Shown here one piece after another: positions 36,721-46,806 of a stretch of 64,000 nt of DNA. The stretch's first letter is position 1, and each line of letters opens with the position of its first letter. The notes beneath the pieces are model-generated. The model had not been told where the DNA came from. It did no database searches and saw only the letters and a program-made list of their open reading frames with translations. The DNA is from Moritella sp. Urea-trap-13 (GTDB lineage: Bacteria; Pseudomonadota; Gammaproteobacteria; Enterobacterales; Moritellaceae): contig NZ_PJCA01000031.1 of assembly GCF_002836355.1 (NCBI RefSeq), positions 1,426,001-1,490,000 of the forward strand. Reading direction: 5' to 3'. The position numbers and the translations under genes were made by a program.

Positions 36721-36752
36721 ACCTGTTCCTTCATTAATTTAATGCTATTGAG

Positions 36753-37571
36753 CTAAAGTTTCTTATTGGCAAACACAACTCTCGCCACCGTTAAAGGCAC
36801 GAGGACCCACGCCACCATGATCGTCATTAACACCGAGATAGATTGGCTAGAGTTAATCGCCACCGCAATCACGCCATTGACATCGCCGCTATCTAGCGCC
36901 GCTAGGTTAATTAAGCGAAACACATCGGCAGGATTAAACATCATCACATTGACTAGCCCTTGTTGAGTCAAACCATCATCGACCCCCACTAACGCCGCCA
37001 GTAACGCCAAATCAAATACCAATACAAAGAAAAACCACACCAATAAGGCGATACCAGCGGCTTTTGATTTCTCATTCACCGCAATGCTTATCACGTAAGC
37101 CACGCTGATAAATACCAGCCCAAGCAAGGTTGCAGTGACAATGAATAATCCAAAGGCAGCAAACACTCCCTCAAATCCAGATTGCAAGCCAATCATAACG
37201 GCAGCACTGCCAAAACCCAGTACCGTCGCTAAGGTAATAATGGCGCCTTGGCCGACAAACTTGCCCAGTAACAGTTGTCCCTTACTGAGCGGATACGTCA
37301 GTAGCAACAGTAAGGTGCCCGCTTCCTGCTCGCCGACAAAGCTGTCGTAACTCAGTAATAATGCAATAAGTGGGATCAAAAATACTGCAAGGCTAGATAA
37401 ACTAGCAATCGTTGAAGACAGCGAAGCGCCCCCCTCACCACCCGATGCCGCCGCGCCGTAATAACTCAAGCCTAACGATAAAATAGCAAACACCGCGGTA
37501 ATAGACACAAACCAACGGTTTCTTAACCCGTCTTGAAACTCTTTTGTAGCAACTGCTAAAATAGCACTCAT
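36753..37571 (-). CDS. nosY: ABC permease NosY
   Basis: A 272-residue inner-membrane ABC-2-type permease with about six helices (for example LAVFLIPLIALLLSYDSFVGE). The EEAGT-like segment QEAGTLLLLLTYPLSKGQ is typical of NosY. With NosF and NosD it supports copper or sulfur delivery for CuZ assembly. It overlaps nosF by 4 bp. Confidence 0.92.
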   Translation of the reverse strand: MSAILAVATKEFQDGLRNRWFVSITAVFAILSLGLSYYGAAASGGEGGASLSSTIASLSSLAVFLIPLIALLLSYDSFVGEQEAGTLLLLLTYPLSKGQLLLGKFVGQGAIITLATVLGFGSAAVMIGLQSGFEGVFAAFGLFIVTATLLGLVFISVAYVISIAVNEKSKAAGIALLVWFFFVLVFDLALLAALVGVDDGLTQQGLVNVMMFNPADVFRLINLAALDSGDVNGVIAVAINSSQSISVLMTIMVAWVLVPLTVARVVFANKKL

Positions 37572-38557
37572 GATACGACTCCTTTCGTTGCAGTCACAGT
37601 GACACTAACAGCTGCATTAGCCGTTTCAGCAAGCTTTACAGCTGTACTAGACAAACTTTGAATAGCGCTAGCATGAGCCAAATAATGCTGATACAACTGC
37701 TCTAAACTAGCCGGTTCGACACTGATATCAAGTATACCGTCATACGCCATGACCTGCTTTAACACACTAATTTTTTCATGCTCTTGCACATGTAAACTAC
37801 CGTTTTCTTGGATGAAAGGGGTTAATAGCGGATCGGCACTTAATTGCGTACTGATACCCCGAGTCTGAATAATCACCGGTAAACGGGCTTGTTGACGTAA
37901 TTGTGCCAAACTGCCAATCGCAATAGCTTGTCCGCCCGATAAGATCATCGCCCGTTCGATATGTTGTTCAACACCTGGTAATACGTGAGAGCATAAAATA
38001 ATACTGGCACCACGCTGCTTTAAGCTGTCTACCGAATGATAAAACTCTTGGGTTGCAGTGGGATCGAGACCCACTGTAGGTTCATCAAGTAACAACAATT
38101 TAGGCTCACCAAGAAAAGCTTGCGCTAAACCTAATCGTTGGCGCATGCCTTTCGAATAGGTTTTAACCTGACGTTGCATCGCATGGGTCAAGCCTACTAA
38201 CGCCAGCAACTCAGCAACTTGACTCCGTGGCACCGACTTTAATTTGGCAAAATAACGTAATACTTCCACGCCAGTGAGATGGTCATAAAAACTCACATTT
38301 TCAGGCAGGTAACCGATATGGCGACGATCTTGCCAGGCTTGTTTTGACTGCGGATCTCGACCAAAAATAGTGACATCACCACTGCTGGCTTTTTCAATAC
38401 CTAAGATAACTTTCATCATGGTGGTTTTGCCGGCACCGTTGTGGCCAAACAACCCCAGTACTTCACCTTCTGCAAGCTGAAGGGAAATGTTGTTTAATGC
38501 TTTTAATTGCTGAAAATGCTTACTGACATTGGTCATTGCTACAATTGAAGAGGTCAT
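37568..38557 (-). CDS. nosF: ABC ATPase NosF
   Basis: A 329-residue ATPase. Walker A is FGHNGAGKTT, the signature is YSKGMRQRLGLAQ and Walker B is LLLLDEPTVGLDP. It forms the NosDFY complex needed for CuZ maturation. The C-terminal ~90 residues, after the ATPase core, are longer than in short ABC proteins. It overlaps nosD and nosY by 4 bp each. Confidence 0.93.
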   Translation of the reverse strand: MTSSIVAMTNVSKHFQQLKALNNISLQLAEGEVLGLFGHNGAGKTTMMKVILGIEKASSGDVTIFGRDPQSKQAWQDRRHIGYLPENVSFYDHLTGVEVLRYFAKLKSVPRSQVAELLALVGLTHAMQRQVKTYSKGMRQRLGLAQAFLGEPKLLLLDEPTVGLDPTATQEFYHSVDSLKQRGASIILCSHVLPGVEQHIERAMILSGGQAIAIGSLAQLRQQARLPVIIQTRGISTQLSADPLLTPFIQENGSLHVQEHEKISVLKQVMAYDGILDISVEPASLEQLYQHYLAHASAIQSLSSTAVKLAETANAAVSVTVTATKGVVS

Positions 38558-39966
38558 AATGAGTCTGTTGCCTCGCTATTTTTTGTGAAAATATTCTTGG
38601 TTAAAGAGTCGTTATTAACTGCCGCGCTGCCTGAATCAACAATGCTGGCAATACGGCTCTGCATCATTAATGGGTGACTGTCTTTTACACCGCCGGGTTT
38701 TAATATCGGAAATTGATTTTGTACCCAACGTAATAACAATACCGCCGGACTATCGAGTAACACTTTCGCCTCAGGGTATTCCCATACCATCTTATCAATA
38801 CCGTCATTCGGTTCAAATGCGGTATCACCTTTGCCGTCACCATTTAAGTCCCAACCGAGATAATTACTCCAGTAATTACCGATGCCATCAACACTCCATT
38901 CTTGACGTTTATTGGACACGTATTTCACTTGAATGGGGTTATTAATAAAGTTGTTACCATATACTTTTACATTCTCAGAACCCGCGGTTAAATGAATACC
39001 AATCTCGGCAGTATCAACAGTATTGTATTTGATGGTGTTGTAACCTGAGTTGTAGATGAATAGCCCTTTACCATCACGTCCTAACACCTTGTTTTCAGGC
39101 TTGGTCCAAACGTCTTTTACGTGATTGTTGGAGATCTCCGAAAAGGTAATGAAATTAAGTAAAAAGCCATAGTCTTCGGTATTCAAACTGCGGTTTCCCG
39201 ACACGATTAATTTACGCGAGCTCATTAAGGCATAACCCACTCGGGCGTTATATGAGAAGTTATTCACTACCTTGTTATTATGCGAATACATGTAATGCAC
39301 CCCAAAGCGCAGATCATGCAGGGTATTATTTCTGAGTTCATTATCTTGGCTGGAAATAACATACAGACCATCACGGGTCTCGCTTACCGTATTACCTTCG
39401 ACTAAGGCCTTGGTCACCATAGAAAGCTGAATACCATTGCCGCGATCAGCGGTACGCAATTTGGCATTACCTGAGATTCGATTGTGCTTGATTAATACAT
39501 CTTGGCTGCGTTGCACCCAGATACCGAAACCATCACCCGTTAGCGTATTGTCTTGCACTGTGATGTTAGTGGACTTTTTGTCGGTATAAATACCCGAGTC
39601 CTGCTCTGTTAAGTCTCTGCCCCAGTTAATAATAGTCAGGTTTTTAATAGTAATATTTGAATTGCGTAACTCAATGCCATGACCTACACCGTTAGCATTA
39701 ATCACCGCGCGATTTGCACCCGCTAGGCTCTCTGTTTCACCAGCAGTACTGCCTATTTCACCACTAACAGTGATGCCTTGATTAACGATGAAATTACCGA
39801 TGTATTCGCCCGCTGCAATAATGACAACGTCGCCATCATCAGCACGATTTAACGAGGCTTGGAGATCGTCATCAGGAGTAACATGAATGTTTTTCGCCAA
39901 AACAGCCAATGGCACACTGAGCAATAATATAAACCACGCTAATACGGTAAATGCATGTTTAGCCAT
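38554..39966 (-). CDS. nosD: Periplasmic beta-helix protein NosD
   Basis: About 470 residues with a signal peptide (FTVLAWFILLLSVPLAVLA) and a right-handed beta-helix of parallel repeats (for example ITIKNLTIINWGRD, NITVQDNTLTGDGFGIWV, ALVEGNTVSETRDGLYV). It partners NosFY in copper-site assembly. I start at ATG 39966, which has AGAG upstream; a GTG frame to 40014 runs into the terminator hairpin and is rejected. Confidence 0.9.
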   Translation of the reverse strand: MAKHAFTVLAWFILLLSVPLAVLAKNIHVTPDDDLQASLNRADDGDVVIIAAGEYIGNFIVNQGITVSGEIGSTAGETESLAGANRAVINANGVGHGIELRNSNITIKNLTIINWGRDLTEQDSGIYTDKKSTNITVQDNTLTGDGFGIWVQRSQDVLIKHNRISGNAKLRTADRGNGIQLSMVTKALVEGNTVSETRDGLYVISSQDNELRNNTLHDLRFGVHYMYSHNNKVVNNFSYNARVGYALMSSRKLIVSGNRSLNTEDYGFLLNFITFSEISNNHVKDVWTKPENKVLGRDGKGLFIYNSGYNTIKYNTVDTAEIGIHLTAGSENVKVYGNNFINNPIQVKYVSNKRQEWSVDGIGNYWSNYLGWDLNGDGKGDTAFEPNDGIDKMVWEYPEAKVLLDSPAVLLLRWVQNQFPILKPGGVKDSHPLMMQSRIASIVDSGSAAVNNDSLTKNIFTKNSEATDSL

Positions 39967-39995
39967 TAACATTCTCTTTTCAGTCATAAAAAGAT

Positions 39996-40033
39996 AATAA
40001 CAGGGAGTCTTCACTGTGCGACTCCCTGTTATT
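39996..40033 (-). terminator. Terminator-like hairpin between nosZ and nosD
   Basis: AATAACAGGGAGTC (39996-40009) pairs perfectly with GACTCCCTGTTATT (40020-40033) over 14 bp. On the minus strand ATCTTTTT follows. It likely stops part of the nosRZ transcripts, giving more NosZ than NosDFYL, or stabilises the nosZ mRNA 3' end. Confidence 0.75.
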
Positions 40034-40083
40034 TAATAAGACTTAACCTATTACAGGTCTATGCCTTATCGCCTTTATTAACG

Positions 40084-41988
40084 TTATGCTTCAACGAGCA
40101 TACGACCACGCATTTCCATGTGTAAAGCATGACAGAACCAATTACAGTAATACCATTGCACACCAGGTTTGTCGGCTATAAAGGTGACTGAAGCTGTCGC
40201 TTGTGGACCAATCTCCATCTGCACACCGTGATTGGTCATGCAGAAGCCATGAGTAACGTCTTCAACCATATCCAAGTTAGTAACCACAACCGTCACCTCA
40301 TCACCTAACTTGACTCTGAACTCATTCATGCCATACACAGGCGCAACAGAGGTCATGTACACACGTACCTTGTTACCATCACGAATAACTTTGTTATCCG
40401 ACATCGGATTAACACCATCAGCTTTCGCCATTGCTACTGTGTCTGCGAACATAGGATCATCACGGGTCCACAGTTTCTGTGGTTTCACTTTACTACGGTG
40501 CACCATAATACAGTCATGTGGTTCTGCGAATGCCGGACCATCGTGTACCAATTTCATTTCATCACCGGAAATATCAATTAACTGATCATTTTCAGGACGT
40601 AAAGGACCCACAGGTAAGAAACGGTCTTTCGAGAATTTACATAAAGACACTAACCATTTGCCATCAGCATCACGGGTCTCACCTTGTGATGTATGGTTAT
40701 GACCTGGTTGATAATGCACATCGAGTTTTTGCTTAATGTAATTCACTTTTTCGCCGTTGTGCGCACGGATCGCTTCTTCGACATCCCATTTGGCAATTTG
40801 GCTATCAAGGAATAAAGTTGTATAAGCAAAACCACGGTTATCAAAGGCAGTATGCAGTGGACCTAACCCCAGTTCCGGCTCTGCCACTATGCTATCGCGT
40901 GGTTCAATTTTGTCATCAAACAAGGCATCAAGTTTATCAATGGCAATAATAGATACCGTTGGCGATAACTTACCATTAGCGACAAAATATTTACCATTTG
41001 GTGAGGTATTCATTCCGTGTGGTGATTTTGGCACTGGGATATAACGGGTAAGATCAGAGCCTTTACGGCCATCAAGTACTGGCACATCATTACCATTGTA
41101 GGTTTTAAATTTACCGGCTTTTAGCGCCGCTTCACAACGCGCTAAACTGAATACCACCACATGGTCGCGCTCAGCAGAAATCATTTCCCCTAAGCTCATG
41201 CCCATTTCAGAGTTATAACAAGTTGATGCGAAATATTTACCGTCATAATCAGCATCGGTATTATCTAGATTACCGTCGACCATTACTTGGAAAGCCATTT
41301 CCATGGTTTCTGCATTAATGACATTGAACAATGAACGGTATGTGCTTACGTCTTCCATTGATGCTTTACCATCATTATTCATTGGAATTTCGAATTCACC
41401 ATTACAGATCACATATTTGGTGTGCGGCACTTTTTGTACCCGCAAGCCATGAATAGCTTGCACGTTAGGCACCGTAATCATCTTGTCCGTTTTCATCACA
41501 TCACAGCGGATACGGGCAACACGAGAATTGGCTTTGTCATTAATGAACACATACTTACCGTTATAACGGCCGTCAGTCATACTCATGTGAGGATGATGTG
41601 AATCACCCGCCAACAGATGGGCACTGTCACCTTTAATACGTTTACTTTCGTTTGTTAAACCCCAACCTGTCGCACTATCAATATTAAACACAGGAATACG
41701 CATTAATTCACGCATTGAAGGTACACCCATGATACGGACTTCGCCAGAATGACCACCACTCCAGAAACCATAATACTCATCCAGTTCGCCAGGATGTACT
41801 ACTGGGCTATTGGCATATTCAACACGCTTGGCTTGCGCCATTGATGAAAACATTGCCGCGGACATAGGGGCTAATACAGCGCCCGCACCTAACATAGCGG
41901 TTTTGCTAAATAAACTACGGCGATCAGCATTTTCTAGGGTTGTTTCTTCCGATACTTCAATATTGTCGTTTTTTTTATTATCAATCAT
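40084..41988 (-). CDS. nosZ: Nitrous oxide reductase NosZ (clade I)
   Basis: A 634-residue periplasmic copper enzyme reducing N2O to N2. A Tat signal ([17 protein letters not shown]) directs folded export, which marks clade I. The seven-bladed propeller has [12 protein letters not shown] and [13 protein letters not shown], which carry CuZ His ligands. The C-terminal cupredoxin has the CuA motif [12 protein letters not shown] (C615, C619, H623, M626). It lies 90 bp after nosR and before the hairpin that separates it from nosDFYL. Confidence 0.96.
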   Translation of the reverse strand: MIDNKKNDNIEVSEETTLENADRRSLFSKTAMLGAGAVLAPMSAAMFSSMAQAKRVEYANSPVVHPGELDEYYGFWSGGHSGEVRIMGVPSMRELMRIPVFNIDSATGWGLTNESKRIKGDSAHLLAGDSHHPHMSMTDGRYNGKYVFINDKANSRVARIRCDVMKTDKMITVPNVQAIHGLRVQKVPHTKYVICNGEFEIPMNNDGKASMEDVSTYRSLFNVINAETMEMAFQVMVDGNLDNTDADYDGKYFASTCYNSEMGMSLGEMISAERDHVVVFSLARCEAALKAGKFKTYNGNDVPVLDGRKGSDLTRYIPVPKSPHGMNTSPNGKYFVANGKLSPTVSIIAIDKLDALFDDKIEPRDSIVAEPELGLGPLHTAFDNRGFAYTTLFLDSQIAKWDVEEAIRAHNGEKVNYIKQKLDVHYQPGHNHTSQGETRDADGKWLVSLCKFSKDRFLPVGPLRPENDQLIDISGDEMKLVHDGPAFAEPHDCIMVHRSKVKPQKLWTRDDPMFADTVAMAKADGVNPMSDNKVIRDGNKVRVYMTSVAPVYGMNEFRVKLGDEVTVVVTNLDMVEDVTHGFCMTNHGVQMEIGPQATASVTFIADKPGVQWYYCNWFCHALHMEMRGRMLVEA

Positions 41989-42033
41989 AAGACTCTCCGT
42001 GATATTAAAATTGTTTTATTTTGCTGCGACTAG

Positions 42034-42085
42034 GTGTTCTTTATTCGATTTTTGATTAAGTGCTCTTTATTCCATTTTTTATTCA
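42034..42085. repeat. 2 x 26-nt tandem repeat spanning the nosR stop
   Basis: Units 42034-42059 and 42060-42085 (GTGYTCTTTATTCSATTTTT...) differ at few bases. The nosR stop (42079-42081) is in the second. Confidence 0.8.
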
Positions 42086-44265
42086 GTGTTGGTAATGGCA
42101 ATGATTTGCTCATCACTGATTTTTCTTTTCTTTCTTGCCAATTTTTTCAAGGGTGGGCATTTTTCCTCATTGAAATACGTCACCTGACAATCCAGACAGT
42201 AATGGCACTCACGCATGTTGATCACACCATTTGGCTGTATGGCTTGAATTTCACACTCTTTGGCACATGTTTTACAAGGTTGACCACATTCAGAACGGCG
42301 TTTAAGCCACTGGAATAAACTCAGTTTGCTAGGCACAGATAAAGCCGCGCCTAACGGGCATAAATAGCGACAAAATGTTTTACGATTAACAAGGCTAGTT
42401 AAGATCATCAGACTTGCCCAGGCAATAAATGGCCATTCCCGATCAAATTTTAATAAAAAGGTGGTTTTAAATGGTTCGATTTCCGCAAACTGCTCCGCCA
42501 TCGCTAATGAATCTAGCGACATACCAAACAGAGCCAATAAGATCAGATATTTGATTGCCCACAAACGTTCATGCACGGCATAAGGTAATTCCAGTTGCGG
42601 TAATTTAATAAACCGACCAAACACATTCACCAATTCTTGCAAAGCACCAAACGGGCATAACCAGCCACAATAAACCGCCCGTCCCCACAACAACATGGTG
42701 ACAGCTGCTGCGCACCACAAAATAAAGATGATCGGGTCAAGCAAAAATAGATCCCATGAAAAGTCATGCATCAGCGCTTGTAAAAAGGTAAACACATTAA
42801 CAATGGATAACTGCCCACCCCACGACCAACCGATGAGTACCACGGTGACGACCAGAAAACCATGACGTAAGTTATGCATAAATTTAGGATGTCTAACCAA
42901 CACATCTTGGAAGAACAAGATCAGTAATAATACGATGAGTAAAGCAATCAGGAGCACGACCTCGGTATGACGTTCTTGCCATACTTGCTGAGTCAGGGTT
43001 AATTCGGGTTCTGGCATAATTGCAGGCGGGGTATCAACATATTTTTCCAGCATGGCATACTGGCCTTTAAAGCTGTTAAATAAGCTGTCTACAGGGCCGG
43101 TTTGACGACGAACTAACAACTCGAACGCCCATTCAGCACCGGGATCAAACTCGTGATGCGCTTCGATTTTAAATACTGACATTTCTTTGAACGTTGGCGC
43201 GCCAGCAATGAATATATCGGTCACCCGCTCATGCTGTAAGTCTCGAAATGAAATAGCATTGTCTTGCTGATGGATTTGGATACGGTCAAAAATACCGCCG
43301 CGCACATAACCCGAACCTTTAAATGAGTAACCATTACCAAATACCCCGATCAAATGCTCACCCGGTTTCAGGGGATCGGTTAACCATTGGTAATCAGTCG
43401 CGCTAAACAAGTTTTTACCTATGGTGGGAATATCAACAAGGGTGTAATAGATCTCGGCAAACATATCTTGTTTTTCATCAGCACTGGCTTCATCTACGTA
43501 CTCTGCAGCAGTCCCTTCAAAACTGTTATCAACCGCGTTACGATCCAGATATAACTTACGAATAGAGCCATCACCCGTTAACTGAGTCCAATCAGCGGCG
43601 GTAAATAATTCAGTTTTTATGGTTGAAATAGGTTGGATAATACCGTTGGACGTTTCGATAATAGCCAGTGCTTGCGCGACTTTTTTGGCCGATTTGGTGA
43701 TGCCAACATTCATCACCATAACAGTAACAGTAGCGCCGGAAAGACCATCAATGGCGATGTAGCCTTCGTTCTTATTACCACCGACCTTTAATCTATCGCG
43801 CACGGATAAACCAGCATATTGATCCGTGAAAGCCCATAACTTGCTCTCAGGAATACCAGCAAGAATAATCGGTTCATGATGTTCTAATACTTTGGCCGTG
43901 AGGTAGGCACCTTGTGGATCGATAGCCACCAGCATATTGACGGGTTCACCAGAATAAGCAGGGATCTTAGCAATATCGTTGGTTTCAAAAGCATAACCTA
44001 AAACTTCATCGTTTTTACGTACTGTCCAGATAGGGTAACCACCGACTTTGGTTGGGGTTTTATCCGAAATCGCAGTGGCATCGGGGAATTGCGCCTGAAT
44101 AAACGGCATAGGATCTTTGGGGGGACTAACAAACAGCGCATAACTTGGCGGAATAAAAAAAGTGACCATCAACAGCAGCACAGTGATAGCAGCTAAGGCT
44201 CCTTTCTTAAGTATGTCTTGCTGAAATATAGTTTTTTTATTCACTAAAGAGTTAAAAATAACCAC
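42079..44265 (-). CDS. nosR: NosR, membrane flavoprotein / iron-sulfur protein
   Basis: A 728-residue inner-membrane electron donor and activation factor for NosZ. The start is a GTG at 44265 with GGGGA upstream. After a signal/membrane segment the periplasmic FMN-binding domain has LSGATVT, the expected flavin-linked Thr. Then come about six membrane helices with CxxxCP motifs (GWLCPFGA, CRYLCPLGA). The C-terminal cytoplasmic clusters follow: CGQPCKTCAKECE and CHYCLDC. It is the first gene of the operon; FNR-type boxes lie ~85-160 bp upstream. Confidence 0.94.
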   Translation of the reverse strand: MVIFNSLVNKKTIFQQDILKKGALAAITVLLLMVTFFIPPSYALFVSPPKDPMPFIQAQFPDATAISDKTPTKVGGYPIWTVRKNDEVLGYAFETNDIAKIPAYSGEPVNMLVAIDPQGAYLTAKVLEHHEPIILAGIPESKLWAFTDQYAGLSVRDRLKVGGNKNEGYIAIDGLSGATVTVMVMNVGITKSAKKVAQALAIIETSNGIIQPISTIKTELFTAADWTQLTGDGSIRKLYLDRNAVDNSFEGTAAEYVDEASADEKQDMFAEIYYTLVDIPTIGKNLFSATDYQWLTDPLKPGEHLIGVFGNGYSFKGSGYVRGGIFDRIQIHQQDNAISFRDLQHERVTDIFIAGAPTFKEMSVFKIEAHHEFDPGAEWAFELLVRRQTGPVDSLFNSFKGQYAMLEKYVDTPPAIMPEPELTLTQQVWQERHTEVVLLIALLIVLLLILFFQDVLVRHPKFMHNLRHGFLVVTVVLIGWSWGGQLSIVNVFTFLQALMHDFSWDLFLLDPIIFILWCAAAVTMLLWGRAVYCGWLCPFGALQELVNVFGRFIKLPQLELPYAVHERLWAIKYLILLALFGMSLDSLAMAEQFAEIEPFKTTFLLKFDREWPFIAWASLMILTSLVNRKTFCRYLCPLGAALSVPSKLSLFQWLKRRSECGQPCKTCAKECEIQAIQPNGVINMRECHYCLDCQVTYFNEEKCPPLKKLARKKRKISDEQIIAITNTE

Positions 44266-44349
44266 AATAATCGTCCCCTAATTTGCAACTCATGAGGAAT
44301 AAGTTGCTGTCCATAAGGAGTATAGTAAATAGTCTGTTAATACTAGCGA

Positions 44350-44363
44350 ATGACTTTAGTCAA
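44350..44363 (-). promoter_or_regulatory. FNR/DNR-family box upstream of nosR (second)
   Basis: Minus-strand TTGAC-TAAA-GTCAT, a near-palindrome matching the TTGAC-N4-GTCAA half-sites of FixK/DNR/NnrR-type regulators. It is centred about 90 bp before the nosR start. Confidence 0.5.
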
Positions 44364-44409
44364 TTACCCACTAACATCCTTATCATTCAATAGAATATAT
44401 TAGCGTTAA

Positions 44410-44423
44410 TTGATTTCGATCAT
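44410..44423. promoter_or_regulatory. FNR box upstream of nosR
   Basis: TTGAT-TTCG-ATCAT matches FNR consensus TTGAT-N4-ATCAA at 9 of 10 positions. It lies about 150 bp before nosR. A TGATAA at about the -10 distance on the minus strand is compatible with anaerobic activation. Confidence 0.62.
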
Positions 44424-44460
44424 TTATTGATTATTGATACTGGTTATTGATATTAGTTAA

Positions 44461-44496
44461 TGCCCATTACCTCGACCGAGCGTAATGGGCATTTTT
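44461..44496. terminator. Hairpin between proV and nosR
   Basis: TGCCCATTAC (44461-44470) pairs with GTAATGGGCA (44482-44491). Ts follow on the plus strand, while on the minus strand the U-tract is weak. It probably ends the proXWV transcript before the nosR promoter. Confidence 0.55.
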
Positions 44497-44538
44497 ATAT
44501 TTAACTTACTCGTAATACCACATCATAATGCCGTCGTA

Positions 44539-45807
44539 TTAAGCGTAAGTTGACTTCTTGTCCTTGTCCTCCTCCACGCTAGGCTGATCACTTAATACAT
44601 CTGCCAGTGTAGAACGACACAGATTGCCTTCGACTTCACCATCAATATTCAATACCGGTAATGGCAATATATTATCCAGCATTTCAGGAATAACCGTTTC
44701 GATTAACGCATCACTTTGTACCGCTGGTACGTCATCTAATAACGACGCATCAAGGACATTGCTGTAATCATTTTTATCGACACCGTCTAAAGTATCTTGG
44801 GTAAGCACCCCTTGATAACCGTCTTCGTTTACGACATAGCCATAATCTTGTTTTGACTTACGCATTTGTAAAACAGCTTCACCGATTGTTTCTGCCGAAA
44901 TACGGCAGATTTGCGGCTGCATCACGGTTTCCACCGTCAATGCACGCGCACGGTTTACATCTTTAACAAAGGCTTCAACATAGTCATCAACCGGATTAAG
45001 CAAAATATCAACCGGTTCACCTTGTTGCACTAATACCCCATCACGCAAAATTGCAATGCGATCACCTAAGCGTAATGCTTCATCAAGATCATGGGTAATA
45101 AAGATAATGGTTTTATGCAGTTTTTCTTGCAGTTCAATCAGCTGGTCTTGCATTTCACTGCGGATCAACGGATCCAGTGCTGAAAATGCTTCATCCATTA
45201 ACAGGATATCAGCATCGGTACACAGTGCGCGGGCTAAACCGACACGTTGCTGCTGTCCACCAGACAGTTGTCCTGGATATTGATTGGCATAACCATCTAA
45301 TCCTACGGTTTCCAACCACTCTGTTGCCTTCTGTTTCCATTCAACCTTTTTAACGCCCTGTACTTGCAAACCATAACCAATATTTTCTAATACGGTACGG
45401 TGTGGCATCAGTCCAAAACGTTGGAATACCATCGACATTTTATGACGACGGAAATCTTGTAGGTCTTTACTCGTTAGTTGCATGACATCACTGCCCGCGA
45501 CTTCTATCTCACCGGATGTCGGTTCTATCAAGCGGTTAAAATGGCGGATCAAGGTTGATTTACCTGAACCTGACAAGCCCATGATCACGAATATTTCCCC
45601 CGGATAAACATCCAGATTAATATTCGATAAACCAACGGTATGACCGGTCTCAGCTAAGATGGCATCTTTTGATTTACCGGCTTTAACTTGTTCGAGTATC
45701 TTTTTTTCATCTTTACCAAAAATTTTGTATAAATTCTTAATACGAATTAACGGACTTTTACTCGGACAATTAATGTCAGTTGAACTGCTCTTGTTATGCG
45801 AATTCAT
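44539..45807 (-). CDS. proV: Glycine betaine/proline ABC ATPase ProV
   Basis: A 422-residue ATPase of the osmoprotectant importer. Walker A is GLSGSGKST, the signature is LSGGQQQRVGLARAL and Walker B is ILLMDEAFSALDP. The C-terminal ~130 residues form CBS domains (AETIGEAVLQM onward), as in OpuA/ProV, where they sense ionic strength. It lies one base from proW and is the last gene of proXWV. Confidence 0.95.
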   Translation of the reverse strand: MNSHNKSSSTDINCPSKSPLIRIKNLYKIFGKDEKKILEQVKAGKSKDAILAETGHTVGLSNINLDVYPGEIFVIMGLSGSGKSTLIRHFNRLIEPTSGEIEVAGSDVMQLTSKDLQDFRRHKMSMVFQRFGLMPHRTVLENIGYGLQVQGVKKVEWKQKATEWLETVGLDGYANQYPGQLSGGQQQRVGLARALCTDADILLMDEAFSALDPLIRSEMQDQLIELQEKLHKTIIFITHDLDEALRLGDRIAILRDGVLVQQGEPVDILLNPVDDYVEAFVKDVNRARALTVETVMQPQICRISAETIGEAVLQMRKSKQDYGYVVNEDGYQGVLTQDTLDGVDKNDYSNVLDASLLDDVPAVQSDALIETVIPEMLDNILPLPVLNIDGEVEGNLCRSTLADVLSDQPSVEEDKDKKSTYA

Positions 45808-45808
45808 A

Positions 45809-46699
45809 TTAGTGCCCTCCTAAATTTTGTAATGTACGTTTTGCATAACTTTGCGAGATCCGATCAAAGATAATCGCTAATGCAACAATCGCTAAACCAT
45901 TCATCAAGCCAAGGGTGAAGTATTGGTTGGTAATTGATTTCAATACCGGTTGACCTAAGCCTTTCACACCAATCATCGACGCGATAACTACCATAGCAAG
46001 CGCCATCATAATGGTCTGGTTAATACCCGCCATAATATTAGGCATGGCCAGTGGTAACTGCACGCCAAACAAACGTTGCGTAGGACTGGCACCATAAGCC
46101 GTTGCGGCCTCTAATACTTCTTTGTCAACAAGACGTATACCTAAATTGGTTAGCCGGATCACTGGCGGCACGGCGTAAATAATAACGGCGATAACGCCGG
46201 GAATTTTACCGATACCTAATAACATCACCACTGGGATCAAGTACACAAAAGCGGGCATGGTTTGCATAATATCGAGAATGGGGGTCACAGTTGACTGCAC
46301 GCGGTCAGAGCGTGACATCGCGATCCCAATTGGAATACCAATGAGTATGGCGAGTAAAGTGGAGACTAGAATAATACTCATGGTACGCATGGTGTTGTCC
46401 CACATACCAAAGAAGCCAATGAGGAAAAAGGCAACTGCAACGCCTAAAGTTAATTTCCATGAGCGACTCGCGACATAAGCAAATACCGCTAATACAGCAA
46501 CCACTAACCACCAAGGGCTGCCAAGTAATAATTTTTCAAACCAAATAAGAAAAGTAAGTAAAGGATCAAAGAATGCTTCAATACTATCACCGTATTCACG
46601 CGAAAAACCGCGATAAGCGCCATCCAATGTTTTTCTAATATCAAGTAATTGGTGACGATCTAGCTGCGGTATTTCCGAAAGCCATGAACTGTCTGACAT
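45809..46699 (-). CDS. proW: Glycine betaine/proline ABC permease ProW
   Basis: A 296-residue inner-membrane permease with about seven helices. The EAA-type loop is EAATAYGASPTQRLFGVQLPLAMP and the end is GLAIVALAIIFDRISQSY. It pairs with ProV and ProX. A terminator-like hairpin and a second palindrome separate it from proX, so less proWV than proX mRNA is expected. Confidence 0.95.
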   Translation of the reverse strand: MSDSSWLSEIPQLDRHQLLDIRKTLDGAYRGFSREYGDSIEAFFDPLLTFLIWFEKLLLGSPWWLVVAVLAVFAYVASRSWKLTLGVAVAFFLIGFFGMWDNTMRTMSIILVSTLLAILIGIPIGIAMSRSDRVQSTVTPILDIMQTMPAFVYLIPVVMLLGIGKIPGVIAVIIYAVPPVIRLTNLGIRLVDKEVLEAATAYGASPTQRLFGVQLPLAMPNIMAGINQTIMMALAMVVIASMIGVKGLGQPVLKSITNQYFTLGLMNGLAIVALAIIFDRISQSYAKRTLQNLGGH

Positions 46700-46720
46700 A
46701 TGATTTGTTTCCTAAGATGA

Positions 46721-46742
46721 AAAAGCCCGAATCGCTCGGGCT
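46721..46742 (-). terminator. Attenuator-type hairpin between proX and proW
   Basis: On the minus strand AGCCCGA-GCGAT-TCGGGCT is followed by TTTTTC. It fits partial termination after proX, giving an excess of the binding protein. Confidence 0.75.
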
Positions 46743-46745
46743 ATA

Positions 46746-46798
46746 TATACCCAAGCTACTGCAAATGCACAATCTGCATGCTGAAGTAGTCGGGTATA
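46746..46798. repeat. Imperfect 53-nt palindrome in the proX-proW gap
   Basis: TATACCC (46746-46752) pairs with GGGTATA (46792-46798). An inner CTACT/AGTAG pair and a GCA-rich loop follow. It looks like a short interspersed palindromic element rather than a terminator. Confidence 0.5.
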
Positions 46799-46806
46799 GT
46801 GAAAGG

